Shown in pieces: positions 12,289-24,531 of a stretch of DNA of 64,000 nt. The stretch is from Rhipicephalus microplus (taxonomy: Eukaryota > Arthropoda > Arachnida > Ixodida > Ixodidae). The stretch is from NCBI RefSeq assembly GCF_043290135.1, contig NW_027464588.1, positions 4,229,501 through 4,293,500 of the forward strand, written 5' to 3'. Below the pieces are notes generated by a model. That model searched no databases and was not told where the DNA came from. It saw only the letters and a list, made by a program, of their open reading frames with translations. A program made the position numbers and the translations under genes. Numbering within the stretch: position 1 is the stretch's first letter; the number at the start of each line of letters is the position of its first letter.

Positions 12289-12978
12289 TGTTGCGACCGG
12301 AGCTTGCGTCACCGGAGATCCAGGATCACGATATCGAGGCTGGAGGAGGTTGAACTTCGAAGAGAGGGTTTATTTACATTAGGGAGCTTTAGAATAGCGC
12401 AGCGCGAGCCCTTGCGGTGCAGTCGCTGCCACTGCGCATGCTTCGTAACGTGAGTCGGCATTCGCTTTCGCGGACAGCACCCAGAAAATCCAAAATTGCG
12501 TGCAGTGAAGGCTGCCCGCATGTGGCCTGCAAGCGCTGGTTTCGAAGCTGCGGGTGGTGATGGTGGTTCGCATCTGGCCCGCAAGCACTGGTTTGGAGGC
12601 TACGGTGTCGCTGCGATCGTGCGTTGCGGTTCGCAGCACGGCAAACGCTTTTTTAAAACCCTTTAGGCACCCGCTTAGGCCGCAACGCTTGCAAACGGTA
12701 TTCTAAAACTCCCTATTATTTACATGGCACGGGCTCTCTGGCCCGAAGCTATACATTGAAAGCGGTACATTGAAAAGGGCTGTCTATCGAACAAGCTCCG
12801 TGAACCACATTAAGCAGCCCGCGAGGGCTGAACAAAGACCGTTCCATCTTGATTGATATGTGGGGTTTAACGTCCCAAAACCACCATATGATTATGAGAG
12901 ACGCTCCGTTCCATCTTTCCAGATCCCTAGATCGGGGAAGAAGTCCATACGGCCCTGTCCAATAATAAGACCGCCACA
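12289..12978 (-). repeat. probable 5' LTR of the degenerate element
   Basis: Starts with TG directly beside the primer-binding site and contains TTTATTTACATT (minus-strand AATAAA) near 12,370, as expected for a poly(A) signal inside an LTR. A candidate far end is gaccgccaca at about 12,978, but no second copy exists here, so that boundary is a guess. It contains a roughly 55-bp tandem duplication (12,515-12,605) and a truncated Ruka. Confidence 0.4.
12839..12917 (-). repeat. 5'-truncated Ruka SINE with 12-bp target duplication
   Basis: Only the last 55 bp of Ruka (12,851-12,905, minus strand) are present. They are bracketed by the perfect 12-bp direct repeat ccgttccatctt at 12,839-12,850 and 12,906-12,917. 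This is the signature of LINE-driven retroposition with 5' truncation. Confidence 0.85.
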
Positions 12979-14148
12979 CACACGAGTGTCATTACACCAG
13001 CACCACCCCTAAGAAACACACATACACAAACCAAACACGTGTATGGTCCTAGTGATGCTGCCTCCTTCGGCGAATCTCGCTTGAGCGGGGTGAAACGAGT
13101 CTGTCATATCACCCCTCGGGTCGACCACCCATGTTTTTTTCGAACGGCAGTCGTGGTCTAGGCGTCTTCTAGGGGCCATGCCTAGACATCTGGTGGTGAT
13201 TTGAGCGTCAGAGGCTCATTAGTCAGAGACGCACAGCGTGATAGTCCGACGTCCATAATCGGCGGAAGCTCGGCATTGTGGCTTTCACCAGGGCACGAAG
13301 AGACCACGTGTCGCACCTTTGCGTGGACCCGAAGGACAGCGGTGCTCCGTAAAGTAATTTCAGCACCGCAGTGCCCAGCACATGGAAACAGCAGGGTGTC
13401 TTGGCGCTTCCCCATACCTCCACAAAATGTTGCGGCTGCCTTTTTTCTGCTTTAACGGCCGCGGCAAAAGTGTGGCCCGCCAGACGCAACAACCCCCAAG
13501 CAGCATAAAGCATTTCAGATCATTTTAGTGCGATAAAAAAGTTTCATTACCCTTTTTGGCTTTTTTGAAGCGTGCCATCGTCACAGTCACGGTTCGCAAA
13601 ACCAAAGAAAAATGATTTCTAAAGCACTGATATTGCACGGAGAAGTGTTTTTTTTTTTTCTGGAGGAGTACAAAAATGCGCGCGCGCCGCTACTAACCCG
13701 CATGGTTCGTTGAACCGGAAGCCGCCCTATCCCTCAGTTCCCTGCGATTGCCCATAATAGTGGTCACCTACTGCCACTCCCCTCTCCCTCTCTCGCCTCG
13801 CAAGGCCGATGCAGGTAGCCTATGCTAGTAAAAAAAAGACTGCTCGTGGTGCACAACTGTGCACTGACTACTGCATCATGCGTTTGAATATCAGTCAAGG
13901 GCAACATTACATTAATTTACCTTAATATTGCAGGAAACGCTTTTTCTTGATTCAATAAACAAGGATAATAAAGACAAAATAACAATTAGGCATACAGAAC
14001 CAATACCAATTACGCAACATTCATGCGATACCCTTACCACTTTGCGACGCGTTTACTCAAGTTCCCCTCGTGGGAAGATGCGGGTGGCAGTTTCTTGTTT
14101 CGTTGATGAGCGCTAGCTATTGCATGTTTTCGTTAGACTGACTAAAAT
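12979..14148. other. stretch without recognised gene
   Basis: GC-richer around 13,150-13,500, where antisense and sense frames of 77-96 codons overlap; none has a recognisable motif. A T-run (about 13,648-13,660) is followed by further unassigned sequence. Confidence 0.35.
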
Positions 14149-14610
14149 TTGAAGCACAAACAGCAAAATACAGCAGCAAGACACAGGGCAGCTAGCAACG
14201 GCCTCAGGGATTGCAACGGGTCTTCGATTGGATTAGCCGGCTTCACCCGCTGTAACCTTTTACAACTACGAGGCATCAAACATCAATGTCATTGCCTTTA
14301 CAATATGAACGTAACAGATCTATGGGTCCATACTGAGTCTGACAAACATTTACAGACACTACTCCCGCGTTGCGAGTGGTACGGTGTGGTGTGCCGCCCA
14401 GCGTGGCACTCAAGTCATGGAGGCTATACATTCATTTCTTGCAGTAATCATGAAGGCCATATACGCCTGGTTATAAATAGTCTCCAAAATAGGTCTTTTG
14501 ACAACCCAGCCGGCAAATTAGGTAAAGTATATGTTCGAGGCGGCCAGAAACTCCAACAAAGCAAGCTTAGGATGCTTGGTCCTCTTGAGAGGGCCGTGAT
14601 TAGTGAATGA
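14149..14610 (+). CDS. unrecognised 153-codon reading frame
   Basis: An open frame of 153 codons that begins with a non-ATG codon and ends inside the left inverted repeat of the foldback element. I recognise no domain. It is Cys- and His-rich in places (NLLQLRGIKHQCHCLYNMN) without a clear zinc-finger spacing. It may be a chance frame or a fragment of an old mobile element. Confidence 0.15.
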   Translation: MKHKQQNTAARHRAASNGLRDCNGSSIGLAGFTRCNLLQLRGIKHQCHCLYNMNVTDLWVHTESDKHLQTLLPRCEWYGVVCRPAWHSSHGGYTFISCSNHEGHIRLVINSLQNRSFDNPAGKLGKVYVRGGQKLQQSKLRMLGPLERAVISE

Positions 14611-15076
14611 AAACACAGCATATCCACAGAGAGAATGATGAGTGGGGTGAAGCATCTGTTCATCTGTTCGTCCACCCGTGCTGTCATTCGCCCGTTCGTG
14701 CATCCGGATGGTCAGACGGATGGACGGAAGCGCCGGCGGACGGATGGACGCATGGATAGACAGACACATGGACGGACGGAAGCAAGAATGAACTGATGAA
14801 CGGATGGCCAGAAGCACGAACACACGGACTGACGTATGTACGTAATCACGCACCGACATACAGACGGACGTACGCCTGGGCGGGCGGAGAGAAGAACAGA
14901 CCCATGGTCAGACGGCAGGAAGCATGAACAGACGCACGAACGAAAGCACAGACGGATGGATGGACGGACGAACGGAAAGGTGCACGGACGGTGGGAAAGA
15001 CAGATTGACGGACGGACGCTTCACACCCCCCCTCATCATCATTCACTCTGTGGATATGCTGTAAAAACTACTAATG
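14599..15076. mobile_element. foldback (MITE-like) element with GGAC minisatellite core
   Basis: The ends are imperfect inverted repeats of about 45-55 bp: cagcatatccacagagagaa at the left matches, reverse-complemented, ttcactctgtggatatgctg at the right, and gagtggggtgaagc at the left matches gcttcacacccccc at the right. The core (about 14,655-15,017) is a degenerate array of GGAC/GACG tetranucleotides. It has no coding capacity that I can support, so it would be non-autonomous. No target-site duplication was identified. Confidence 0.65.
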
Positions 15077-15439
15077 ACATCAAGGTATATTCAAGCGGGC
15101 ATTCGCAAACAATTCCGTTTATTGAGGGCGGCATAAACTAGACGTGGCTGCATGCTACAAATGAACGAGGCAACAATCCGCGGACCAAGGAGCTCCACTT
15201 TATAAAATATACGATGGTCGCGTAGGCTCCTAATCTGGCATTTGTGAAAGACATTGTAATGATATCTGAGAAGAGGGGTTCTTTAACCTCACTATAGCCT
15301 TAAAAATACTTTTCAAATTTTAACTCAATTCTTGAGGTGGTCGCCGTGGCGGCAGGCTATGAGCTCGATTGACTGCTCTCGGCCAAACAGCTGGTGCGGC
15401 GCTTTTCACCTTCGTAAGAAAAAAATTATTTTTAATTGA

Positions 15440-15474
15440 GAAGCATTTCTTAGCAAACTTCGGCGATTTTAGCA

Positions 15475-15521
<47 letters not shown>

Positions 15522-15600
15522 ATATCTATCTATCTATCTATCTATATATCTATCTATCTATTCATCCATCTATCTATCTGTTGATCTAGCCACTTATGAC
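15440..15600 (+). repeat. (TATC)n microsatellite with conserved left flank
   Basis: About 105 bp of TATC repeat (15,476-15,580) with TATA interruptions. The left flank gaagcatttcttagcaaact, followed by tcggcgat, is nearly the same as at 6103-6130. Confidence 0.85.
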
Positions 15601-16230
15601 TTTTAGCTCTCCTGGCCGTTTAAATGATGGTGTCAATACCAAACTTGATATCGCATAACGTAACTGTATGACGAGCGCAAGTGACTAGTGATAACATGAA
15701 AATTATGGCATGTGTTTTATGGAAGTCATGATTTACATTTCATGATCTTGATGATTTTGCGATGGTTTCGTTCACATGACATGTTGAAAAACTGGCATCA
15801 TATGACATGACTGCAAGGCGAACGCAAGCGACAGACCCTAAGATAAAAATCAGTACATGCATGTCGTGTAAGTCATTAGTCATGACTTCCATGCTCAAGG
15901 TGCGCTTACTATCGTTTCGCTAGGTTCATATGTACCAAATTTGGTATTACGGGACGTGAATGCATAAAGAAGGTATTTGACTGGTGCAACGTGATAATCA
16001 TCAGGTGCGTGTCATGTAACAGCATGACTACATGTCACGCCGATGATGCACTCACGGCCGTTTTACTAGCTTTACATATACGACGAATGTATGTGACTGG
16101 TGTAAACATAATAATCATGAGATGCGTGTCATGTATTAACGTGGCTATATGACACACTCAAGGCGCCAATACACTATGACGTGAGCCGGCGTGCGCAGCG
16201 GCATTCATTACGTCGCGTCACGCCGGTGAT
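15601..16230 (+). repeat. degenerate tandem array, about 145-bp unit
   Basis: Roughly four diverged units begin near 15,636, 15,787, 15,931 and 16,061. Each has a taccaaa(c/t)tt-like or tttacatat start, a gacgaatg/gaacgcaag block, a gataa.cat block and a gtgtcatgtaa block. It follows the TATC tract directly and may be part of the same dispersed element. Confidence 0.5.
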
Positions 16231-17624
16231 GACACGCCAAGCGCTGCATTATTCATAGACTGTGGCACCGCCTAGCTGAATTCAGGAGTGTCCTCGCAAG
16301 GGTGATCAGTAGGACCACGCTCCCAATGCTGCCGATGGTTCGGCGGTGCTATCTGCAGTTTTAACGCTTTAGCAAGAAACAAACACAATTCACTTTGTAT
16401 GTCTCGTGCATCAGTGCATATAACGGCCCATTCAATATCATTCATTCTCGCGAAACGCGAAGTTTTCGAGAAAAGACGAGGCAAACCGTGCTTTCGATTG
16501 TAGCCCGCGGAGTGCGCATATCAGCTTTGCGAGATTTTCTGCAGCCACTTTGGATAGGTAAACGTTAACGTCTGACCACTTCAGTTAAAACTCACTTTGT
16601 TTTACGTGGGTATAGCATTCGTCAATGATTCTGTAGTGCATCAATTCCATAATATTTGTTGTACACAGAAAGTAGCGCAGGCTCGCGATTTGCGATTTTA
16701 AACCTTGACCTACGCTGTGTCGCTTGTTTTTTTATACAATCCTTGATAGATGGCAACACACTGCAAGCGATTGCTTTCTTGCCGGGTACCAGAGCAAAAT
16801 GATCTCCGCACCCCCAGAGAAACGTGCTGAGTGACGATGGTTTGGGTGTTGTGCGTGGTGAATGACGTTTTGTTGATGCTATCCTAGTCGTACGGTGGAG
16901 AGAATTCCTCAAATTACTTTCAGCAGTGATGTTAGAATAAACCGTCTGAGGTCGAGGATTTTTCACTGAACGTAGATGGTTGTCAACGAGCTGAGAGTCA
17001 CAGCGACGAGGAACGATTAGCTGCTAGCTCACGAACAGAGAGAGTTACACTTCACGTGTCATCATGCGTTATTGTTTTTTTCACACTCGTAATTCACTTT
17101 GATTGTGTTTATTGTATAATGTCATTCAGCAAGCTCCAAATAAAGCATACATTTTATTGTGTACTGAATATATCTCACTTACAGTGGATATTACAAAGTG
17201 ACGCATGCCGCCAACACGCTCGAGCTCTACCAGCGGAGCGAAATGGTTAGAGCAATGAAATGTGCAGTTAAAGCCACAATCCACGCTAACTTTGTTGCAC
17301 TTCACTGGTGCCGTCCGAACGTAGTGGTTGTGGAACACATTTTCACAGTTTTAATGTTGTTAAAGCGTACGAGTGTATTATCTACAATATCCTTGTTTTG
17401 ATCGTGCTGAGAAAACCTGCAACATCCAAGCCCAGGGAATTGCGCAATGCCAGAATGTGATCATGGCTGTGACAAAAGCTCTACCTATTGGGAAGTTAAA
17501 TGCTTGTGTTTTGTTGAAGTTGCACCTGCATGATGCTTACAGCGCAAGTAATGACAATGGCATAATATGTTTGCAAACCATTCCTAATGAAACGTTCCGT
17601 ATGAAATCTTGGAGAAAAAATTAG
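16231..17624. other. stretch without recognised gene
   Basis: Minus-strand frames of 70 codons (16,272-16,484) and 114 codons (16,622-16,966) are open but carry no motif that I can name. They could be remnants of a DNA transposon; the evidence is insufficient. Confidence 0.25.
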
Positions 17625-17950
17625 GACAGCTATACGGAAATATCAAAAATATCCTTATCAGCTATACGGAAATATATAAATTTTTATGGAAGCATACAGA
17701 AGTTGTACGGCATATACGGAAAACTTTTTAAGGAAATTATGGAAGCATACGGAAAGCATGTGAGGCATACGAAAAGATCCTTATGGAAGATATGAAAAGA
17801 TACGGAAGGGTTGTCGTATATACAGAAAATTACTTACAGAAATTACGGAAAGATGTGGAAATATGGAAAGCTGTAAGGAGTATACGAAACCTTCCTTGAG
17901 GAATTTATGCAAAGCATACGGAAATTTTCTTACGAAAATGTGGAAAAATA
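17625..17950 (+). repeat. ATACGGAAA-type minisatellite
   Basis: The motif (A)TACGGAAA recurs at irregular spacing of about 12-40 bp over some 320 bp, mixed with GGAAGCATA and GGAAATTA blocks. The same motif, reverse-complemented, fills 44,990-45,190. Confidence 0.6.
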
Positions 17951-20919
17951 AGCAGTGCGAGCCGACTAATAAGACTGGCGATGTTAATTTCACCAAATTC
18001 AAGTGGTAGTGGGAGCTACAAATGCTATTCGATCCGTGGTGGTGCTACACCGCAGCCGGAAAAGTAATGTCATTGCGATTCTACATGATATCAATGTCAA
18101 CAATTCAGAAAGAAATGACCGCAAATATTGAAGAAGGGAAACGCAGAGTGATAAAAGTGAATATATTCAAAAATAATTAGTCCCGCGCCAAAATGACGAC
18201 CACATAAACGAAAAAAAAATATGTCGACAGGACGGGTGCTCACTCGCAGCTGTTTATTCTTTGAGTTATTCCTGAAGAAAACATGCTACTTTGTCAAATA
18301 AATACGCATAGAAATTTCATATCGCAAAATAAATGACCATCACGAGCCTAGACGACCCGCTTAAACAGTATACACCCAGTCGATAAAATGACCCCAAGCA
18401 ACACGGCGTGCGCGGCGACACACACAAAAAAAACGGCAAAATGAACGTGTCAGATCTATTCAGGTTTTATAGAACTCGAAGTAATAGATGCACACTTGGT
18501 ATTTTGTAGTGCCACCGCACACGTGTCGAGCTACTTGGTTATAAGCTTTCATGCAAGTTATCAAAGGGTGAAATTTAATATACAGATGCATGAAGAAAAA
18601 TTGCCTCTCTGCTCTACTTAACTATAGGCAGTGAATCGTCATGCACATGAAAAATGCCTCGGTAAAGTACACAGAAAAATGAACTGGAACAGAAAAAAAA
18701 GAGGGGAAAAAGACAAAAGGAAGGCAGGTAGGACAACCAGGTTGATGATTCGCTGCCCTACAGCATAGGGGTGGAGGGAGGGGTCAGAAAAATAATTAAG
18801 TTTGAGAGCACAACTGATATGCACGGATACATAATGGTGCTCATCATTGATGCACGGATGGTCGTGTATAGAGCTGTGTTGTTTTGAGATTTTCAAAAAC
18901 ATTGTTTCAGCCCACCATGCAGATTACGCTTCATTTGTAGTGCTATATAACACACAACCTATGGGCTTCCTTTAAAGAATAAGAAGATTATAGGTGAAAC
19001 AAATGCTTTAAAGTATATCATGGCTGCATGGACACATACAAGAACTGTAAAGCGCAATAAAGTGAGAATGCATGAACTTCCCTTGACGCTTCAGCTCTCC
19101 ATGAATGCTTCAACTGTGCTGCAAAAAAATTTACCCATTGTCTGTGTGTGTAGCATTGGCCATTTTAAACTATCTAGATATGTACCTAAAATTCCTACTG
19201 CGAGTGAAGTTACGTAGTGCACCCTAACTTTTTTACGGGTAATTTTTCACACAATGATTGTTGTTCATTTTCTGTCTCTTGACATCGTGCCCGCAATTCT
19301 TAGTTTGGCTCGATCCCAATTGTGCAGCCCTTAATTTGGAGGAATGAAAACACTTCAACCAAAATATATTTTGGAACTGCTTCTCGACGATATTGCCTTC
19401 CCTTAACTGCCACAGCTTGTGAAGAGTCATAGCAAGGCTCGCGCATACCTAGGGCCTACCCTTGAAGAAGATGCTGGTCCAGCAGTGAAATGCTGAGTTT
19501 TTTCTCAAATAAATTTTTTGTTGGAGCTTTTTCAGTTCTCAAGTCTCTTCACAATAAAGTAGACCCAATGTTCACCTTAGTCCTTAATTTTGTTAAAATG
19601 TGTAACAAATAAAAACGTAATAAATAATATGAAATTACTAATAACTGTTGTGCAAAAAACACAGTCCCACATACGTACTCGAACGTAGTATTGTTTTTAT
19701 TTTGTTTTATCACCTAACGTATAGAAAAAATAGCAGTACATAAAAAAACAAATAAAAACAATTGAGAGTGAGCGATATTTGAACCTGCACCACTGAGCTG
19801 TGCTCGCTTTCGTGAACTTGGTGCGTTAGCTTCCTAAACCTTGCGCGCTTTTTTTTATTTCTTGATTGCCCTAAACCATGCGTGCACAAGGAGCGGTTGC
19901 ATTATTTAGGATATACATACGAATTCGCTGCTTATACGCTATGTGCTGGCATATTCATGTACGGTATGTGATCCCATATAATATTGTGTGCATATGTTTT
20001 GTGATTGTATGTACGCCAGATGCTTTTCGCAAGTCTCTCAGTTACAGATTGCCGCTCCCTCGCGTATGAAACGCCCACACACAAGCTTGAGCATTTGAAG
20101 GTGGTTTCCTGGGGCTCTCTTGCGATTGAGTTGGCCACCACAGTAAATTGGAGTGGTAGGCCATTTATCCCTGCATCTAGTTGTGTTCCACTTAGTACCT
20201 CTCTCACTCGATGAAAAATTGTGTGCGGGGCGCGACGATAATGCGCACGACCGTGCCTCGCGTAGTGGCGACATCAGCTGATTGCGCCGGCCGGCTTGCT
20301 TCGATTTGCTTCAGAGAAAAGAAATGTCATACATTGAAAGATCGCGTACTGCACTATCTCAAAATGTTACTGCTTTGTAGTCATCCTATGATTCATTAAG
20401 GGTTTAGAACTCTGATACGACTACTGTAGAGCTTTGCGTCTGCGACATGCACCGAACGTAAAACCGCACTACGTATTTCGTAGAAGCAGTAGGAAGCTGT
20501 CGTCTGCTAGAACAAAAAAAAAAAAACCTGCGAAACTATTTATGATTTGTAACTTGTTTTGTTGAAGAACCGTTTATCACTTTGAAGTTATTTTACCCGA
20601 TAACTTACATTTATTAGTTCATTGCAGCGACAGGTTTCTTTCCTCACACAGATATTCAAGTCAAATCCATTCACAGCTCAAGCCACATGTTGCTTGCCTT
20701 CTTTGTTTCCGTGAGCATGCCGTTTCCGTGCGTCTCTCGTGTGTTCGCACAGCTACACACGAGAGCACGTAGCATTAAATTTACGCAAGGAAGCACCGTT
20801 CCTCGTTTGTGAGATGTGCAAAGATTGCGCGCTATTCCCGTGGTTTTTCGAGTGCGGATCAAGTGCGAGTCGTCCGAGGAATCGGCAGATTGTGCGGGTG
20901 CTTGAAGGACTCCGAGGTG
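17951..20919. other. stretch without recognised gene
   Basis: Contains a short repeat-like block at about 18,690-18,810 (ggaaggcaggtaggacaacc...ggtggagggaggggtc) that resembles a common tick dispersed repeat. Around 19,780-19,870 the minus strand has a tRNA-like B-box (ggttcaaat) but no cloverleaf that I can fold. Positions 20,780-20,919 may be the 5' untranslated part of the candidate exon at 20,920. Confidence 0.35.
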
Positions 20920-20971
20920 ATGGCTGACGCCTGTGATCACTTCCCTAAGGACAGTGTGAAAGAATTTAAAG
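20920..20971 (+). CDS. candidate first coding exon, unknown protein
   Basis: An ATG in good context (gaggtgATGG) opens 17 codons (MADACDHFPKDSVKEFK) plus one base and is followed by a strong donor, AAAG|GTAAGG. The exon ends in phase 1. The next in-phase candidate is at 23,319, which starts by supplying two bases. I do not recognise the protein. The assignment rests only on the start context, the donor and the phase. Confidence 0.3.
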
Positions 20972-22523
20972 GTAAGGGGGACACGTTATCATGTAGACTA
21001 AGCATGCCACTCAGTGCAAGTGTGTGTTGCCGCACTTGAACGAGGCGTCTTGAAACGGCAGCCATACGCGCCTTTGCGAGTGCGTTTACCAATTCGCTTC
21101 GACAACGCTAACACCAGCGGAGCCATGGCGCATCGGCGCGGCCTTACTGGAGCAGATTCGTGACAACTGCTGCAACATGCATGTGTGTGGTGATCGATTT
21201 TTTTCATATGTGCAATGTGCTGAGGAGGACGCACACGGCGCTTGCTACGTTGTTCATTAAACGAAGCCTGCGGTGCCATTTGATACAAAGCAGCTTTTTT
21301 TCACGTTCACGGGCGATACAATTTGTAACTTGGCTCGATTCCCCCAGCCAACCGCCTAAGAGGGTATGATAAGCATACGTTCACGGTGGAGCGTTATTAT
21401 GCCCCTAAACAGTGGCGTATGCTTGTTAAACGTTATAATGTGTGTGCCGAGTGTAGAGAGAAAGAGGTGTTCGTGCAATCTGTATGTGTACCTGCAAGAC
21501 GCCTTTGTTTGTAACTAATAATGTACCGGCCAGCACCTACATAGTACGCCTGACTTTAAACAACACTTGCATGCACAATGTGAGATTTTTCATTCTGCTA
21601 GAGTTGCTTTTTATAAAATAATGTACTGCCAGCAAGTTCAAAATATGTTTCGCTGCTCTATGGCAGGGGTGTGGTTATAACGTTGTTGTGTTTGCTGATG
21701 CAAGCACCTATAGCTTTGATGCATTATTATTTCTCATCAAACTCATCAGGTGTTTGGCTGTTTCAGTACAAACAAGGCAAAGGGAGAAGGAAGACAAGTA
21801 ATTACAGAACCAGTGCCGACTTTTGTTTGCAGGAGAATACCTATGTTGGTTTATTTATTTTGACAGCCTTTCGGTTGTGCTTTTTTGCCCTATTTATGCA
21901 ACGACGCAGTTGTCAGCAATATGAGAGAGAACACTGGAATTAGCTTTTAAAGATTATGGAGACTAAATGCCTAGTAATTGACAGCACAAAGTAAGAACAA
22001 GAGACATCAGTGTGATCAATGCGGGACGAGTACAGCCTGTCATCTGAAAAATGTATTGTGCAAAATGTTGCCTAAGTAAGAAACCTCTTTGTGTTTGCAA
22101 ACAGTGTGACGTCACTTCGAGCACTGCGCCAGCCGTTCCCTCCCTCGGTGCAAGGAGTGGTTGGAAAGGAAGTTGTTGGTGACGTTCATGATAGAACACT
22201 GAGATGTATGCGATTTTAAATTTGTAGCCTAATTATATACATTATCTTTTGCGCAGTTACATCACTGCATCTGACACCCACAACTTATTTCCATATTTAC
22301 ATTGCTGCCTTAAGACCTAACACACAAACTTGTAGTGTGCATTGTCACTTCATACATATCGAGCGGTAAAGGTACTGAGTTTATGTGAAACAAGAATCTC
22401 TGCTTATTACATGAAGACATATGAGGCCTCCGATAAACGAGTTATACGTTTAATGGGCTTGCGTACTCGTCAGCGCGATGCATACATTCAGCTTCAGCAA
22501 ATGATATCTTCCAGCCCGTAACC

Positions 22524-22904
22524 ATGCAATTCTTTTTCTGCACACACGCAAACTCCGAGATGTACCTACTCACAGATGATCGGGCGAAGTGCATATTTAC
22601 CTTGACTAAAATGATGAATCAAGTTTTTCAACAACCGGTTGCTGCCACGAGTGCTAGGGTCTTCGCAGAGAAGACGCATTGTTATTCACACTGCACAGAC
22701 CATGCACAATATTCTCAGTTGGTGAATCAATATTCTCGATGCCTTTCAATGCACACTGCAAGTCATAATCAACAGTGCACATTTTTGAAGACGATGCCAC
22801 TGTTCCTCGCACAGGCCGCCACGTGTGTTCACTTCTGCAAGATAAACAGCCTGCGTAGGAAATATTCTTTTAAGCAGTTTACCACCCAGCTAGATGCTTG
22901 CTGA
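22524..22904 (+). CDS. unrecognised 126-codon reading frame
   Basis: Starts at an ATG and is rich in Cys, His and Gln (AEKTHCYSHCTDHAQYSQ). No domain recognised, no poly(A) signal close by, and it sits in what may be the first intron of the candidate gene. It is possibly chance. Confidence 0.15.
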   Translation: MQFFFCTHANSEMYLLTDDRAKCIFTLTKMMNQVFQQPVAATSARVFAEKTHCYSHCTDHAQYSQLVNQYSRCLSMHTASHNQQCTFLKTMPLFLAQAATCVHFCKINSLRRKYSFKQFTTQLDAC

Positions 22905-23318
22905 CACATACAACAGGTAATGTTGCCATTTTAACGTGAAGTTTAAGCTTTGAAAAATAAAAAAATAAAAACTTTCCCCAAACACCACACGACTGTACCG
23001 TGCTGAGCCACCAGCCGTAGTGTTTTGCCAGCCACACGTTTCACGTGCGCCAGCGACATCATGCTTTGACGTACCCGGGTAGAGGCCTGTTGCTGCATAC
23101 CTCATGTGAAGGAGATTCCAGTTTGAAAAAGCACGCGTTGTTCATTTTGTAACTTGTTTATTTCCAACTGTATTTTCATTTGCACGAGTTGTCTGACTGA
23201 TATTAAGGCGAACTTTTGTGCAATAAATTATACAGTCGGCAGTCTGCGCTTGTCCCATATTGTTGTTACTGGTGTCTGTAGTTGTTACTTTGCACTGTTC
23301 ATTAGTGCTCATTCATAG

Positions 23319-23359
23319 AAACTAGCCAGCTTGCTGCTGTTTCGGACAAGATGCAGCTG
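23319..23359 (+). CDS. candidate internal exon, unknown protein
   Basis: Follows an acceptor (attcatag|AA) and ends at a strong donor (CTG|GTAAGT). With two bases completing the codon left by the exon at 20,920-20,971, it reads TSQLAAVSDKMQL and leaves phase 0. The phase agreement is the main support. The following exon was not located; a 9-bp candidate (atgtgttgg, 23,944-23,952) lies between a good acceptor and GTAAGTA but is too short to trust. Confidence 0.25.
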
Positions 23360-24497
23360 GTAAGTGCAATAGTGTTCATAACATTAAAGGCTCAAGCAAA
23401 AGTTATCTTTTCATATTCAGTTAGTTGCATTCATATCATTACATTAAAAGTAATCATTGAGTAAACATGAATGTGGGTTCTTTCCCACAGTGCTCGGAAC
23501 TTTCAATATCGAAATGAATGGTGTTTAAAAAAATTGGTGATAACAAAACTTCATGCAGTTTTCTTGAACAGCTAACAAAATGCTATTGCATGCTTACTTG
23601 CCACTCATTGGAATGTGTTTGCAATACATTCCAATTCCTCACCACACTGCCAGTAACACTTCAGATCGGGGGCAACACTAATTATGGATTGAACAATTTT
23701 ATGAACAGAGAAAAAAAAAGCGGCAGGCCGGGAGGCTTACTTGATATTGGAATTCGTATAGCTACCCAGCACAATATCATGCAAGCTTCCTATAGAGCGG
23801 TTATGCGTCTTAATGTATATCTGCAAACCAAAAACGCTGCATAAAAGTCTGTTTGTCTTATTTTTTTTTGAAGTATTGTGGAGGCTGCATAGATGTTTAG
23901 TCTATATGAATAGTGGAATCCCTGGACTTGTGTTCGTTCTTTGCAGATGTGTTGGGTAAGTAAAGCAAGCAGGCTGCAATGCAAGAAAAACAGTAATATG
24001 GCAGCACTTCTTGTGCGTGCCTTACATCCCAAGTATTTCAAATATTTATCTTCCACTGTGTGGCGTGTAATTTTTAAAGTTACACTTCTTTTTTCTTGTT
24101 GCTTTGAGAGCAATGTATTTGTGGTTGACAGCAAGTGTTCTTGAACAAATAACTGATTTCAATAGTGACAAAACACCCTTCATACTTTGTTCGTAGCATA
24201 AGCTGGCACATCTCTATAGCTGATTCAACTGTTTATTTGTGGCTGTATAGTAATAGACTAGTAGCAAATGGAAGTTCAGATTGGAGCGGTTAGTGACGTC
24301 TGTTCAGGCTGTGCATTGTGACTAAGCAACCAAAATTACTTGTGGCCACATATAAGATAAAACCATATGACATTCATTCTAAATGAGATTACTATAGCAC
24401 ATATCACTGCATCTTATATGTCCAACAAATGCAGATATCTCTAGCTTGCCACTCTAAAGGAATCCTAACCAACACAAGGTTGAAATTTAGTCGTGGT

Positions 24498-24531
24498 GTT
24501 GCAGCTGTGTATGAGTCTACACAGCTGCAAC
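24498..24531. other. perfect 14-bp inverted repeat
   Basis: gttgcagctgtgta and tacacagctgcaac are exact reverse complements separated by six bases. It could form a stable hairpin in DNA or RNA. No terminator or microRNA role can be claimed from the sequence. Confidence 0.6.

Noticed and set aside
14518..15141. Frames of 66-113 codons rich in R, D, S or H
   Set aside because: They are translations of the GGAC minisatellite core of the foldback element.
19780..19870. tRNA-like sequence on the minus strand
   Set aside because: A B-box-like ggttcaaat is visible but no consistent stems; it is at most an old tRNA-derived repeat.
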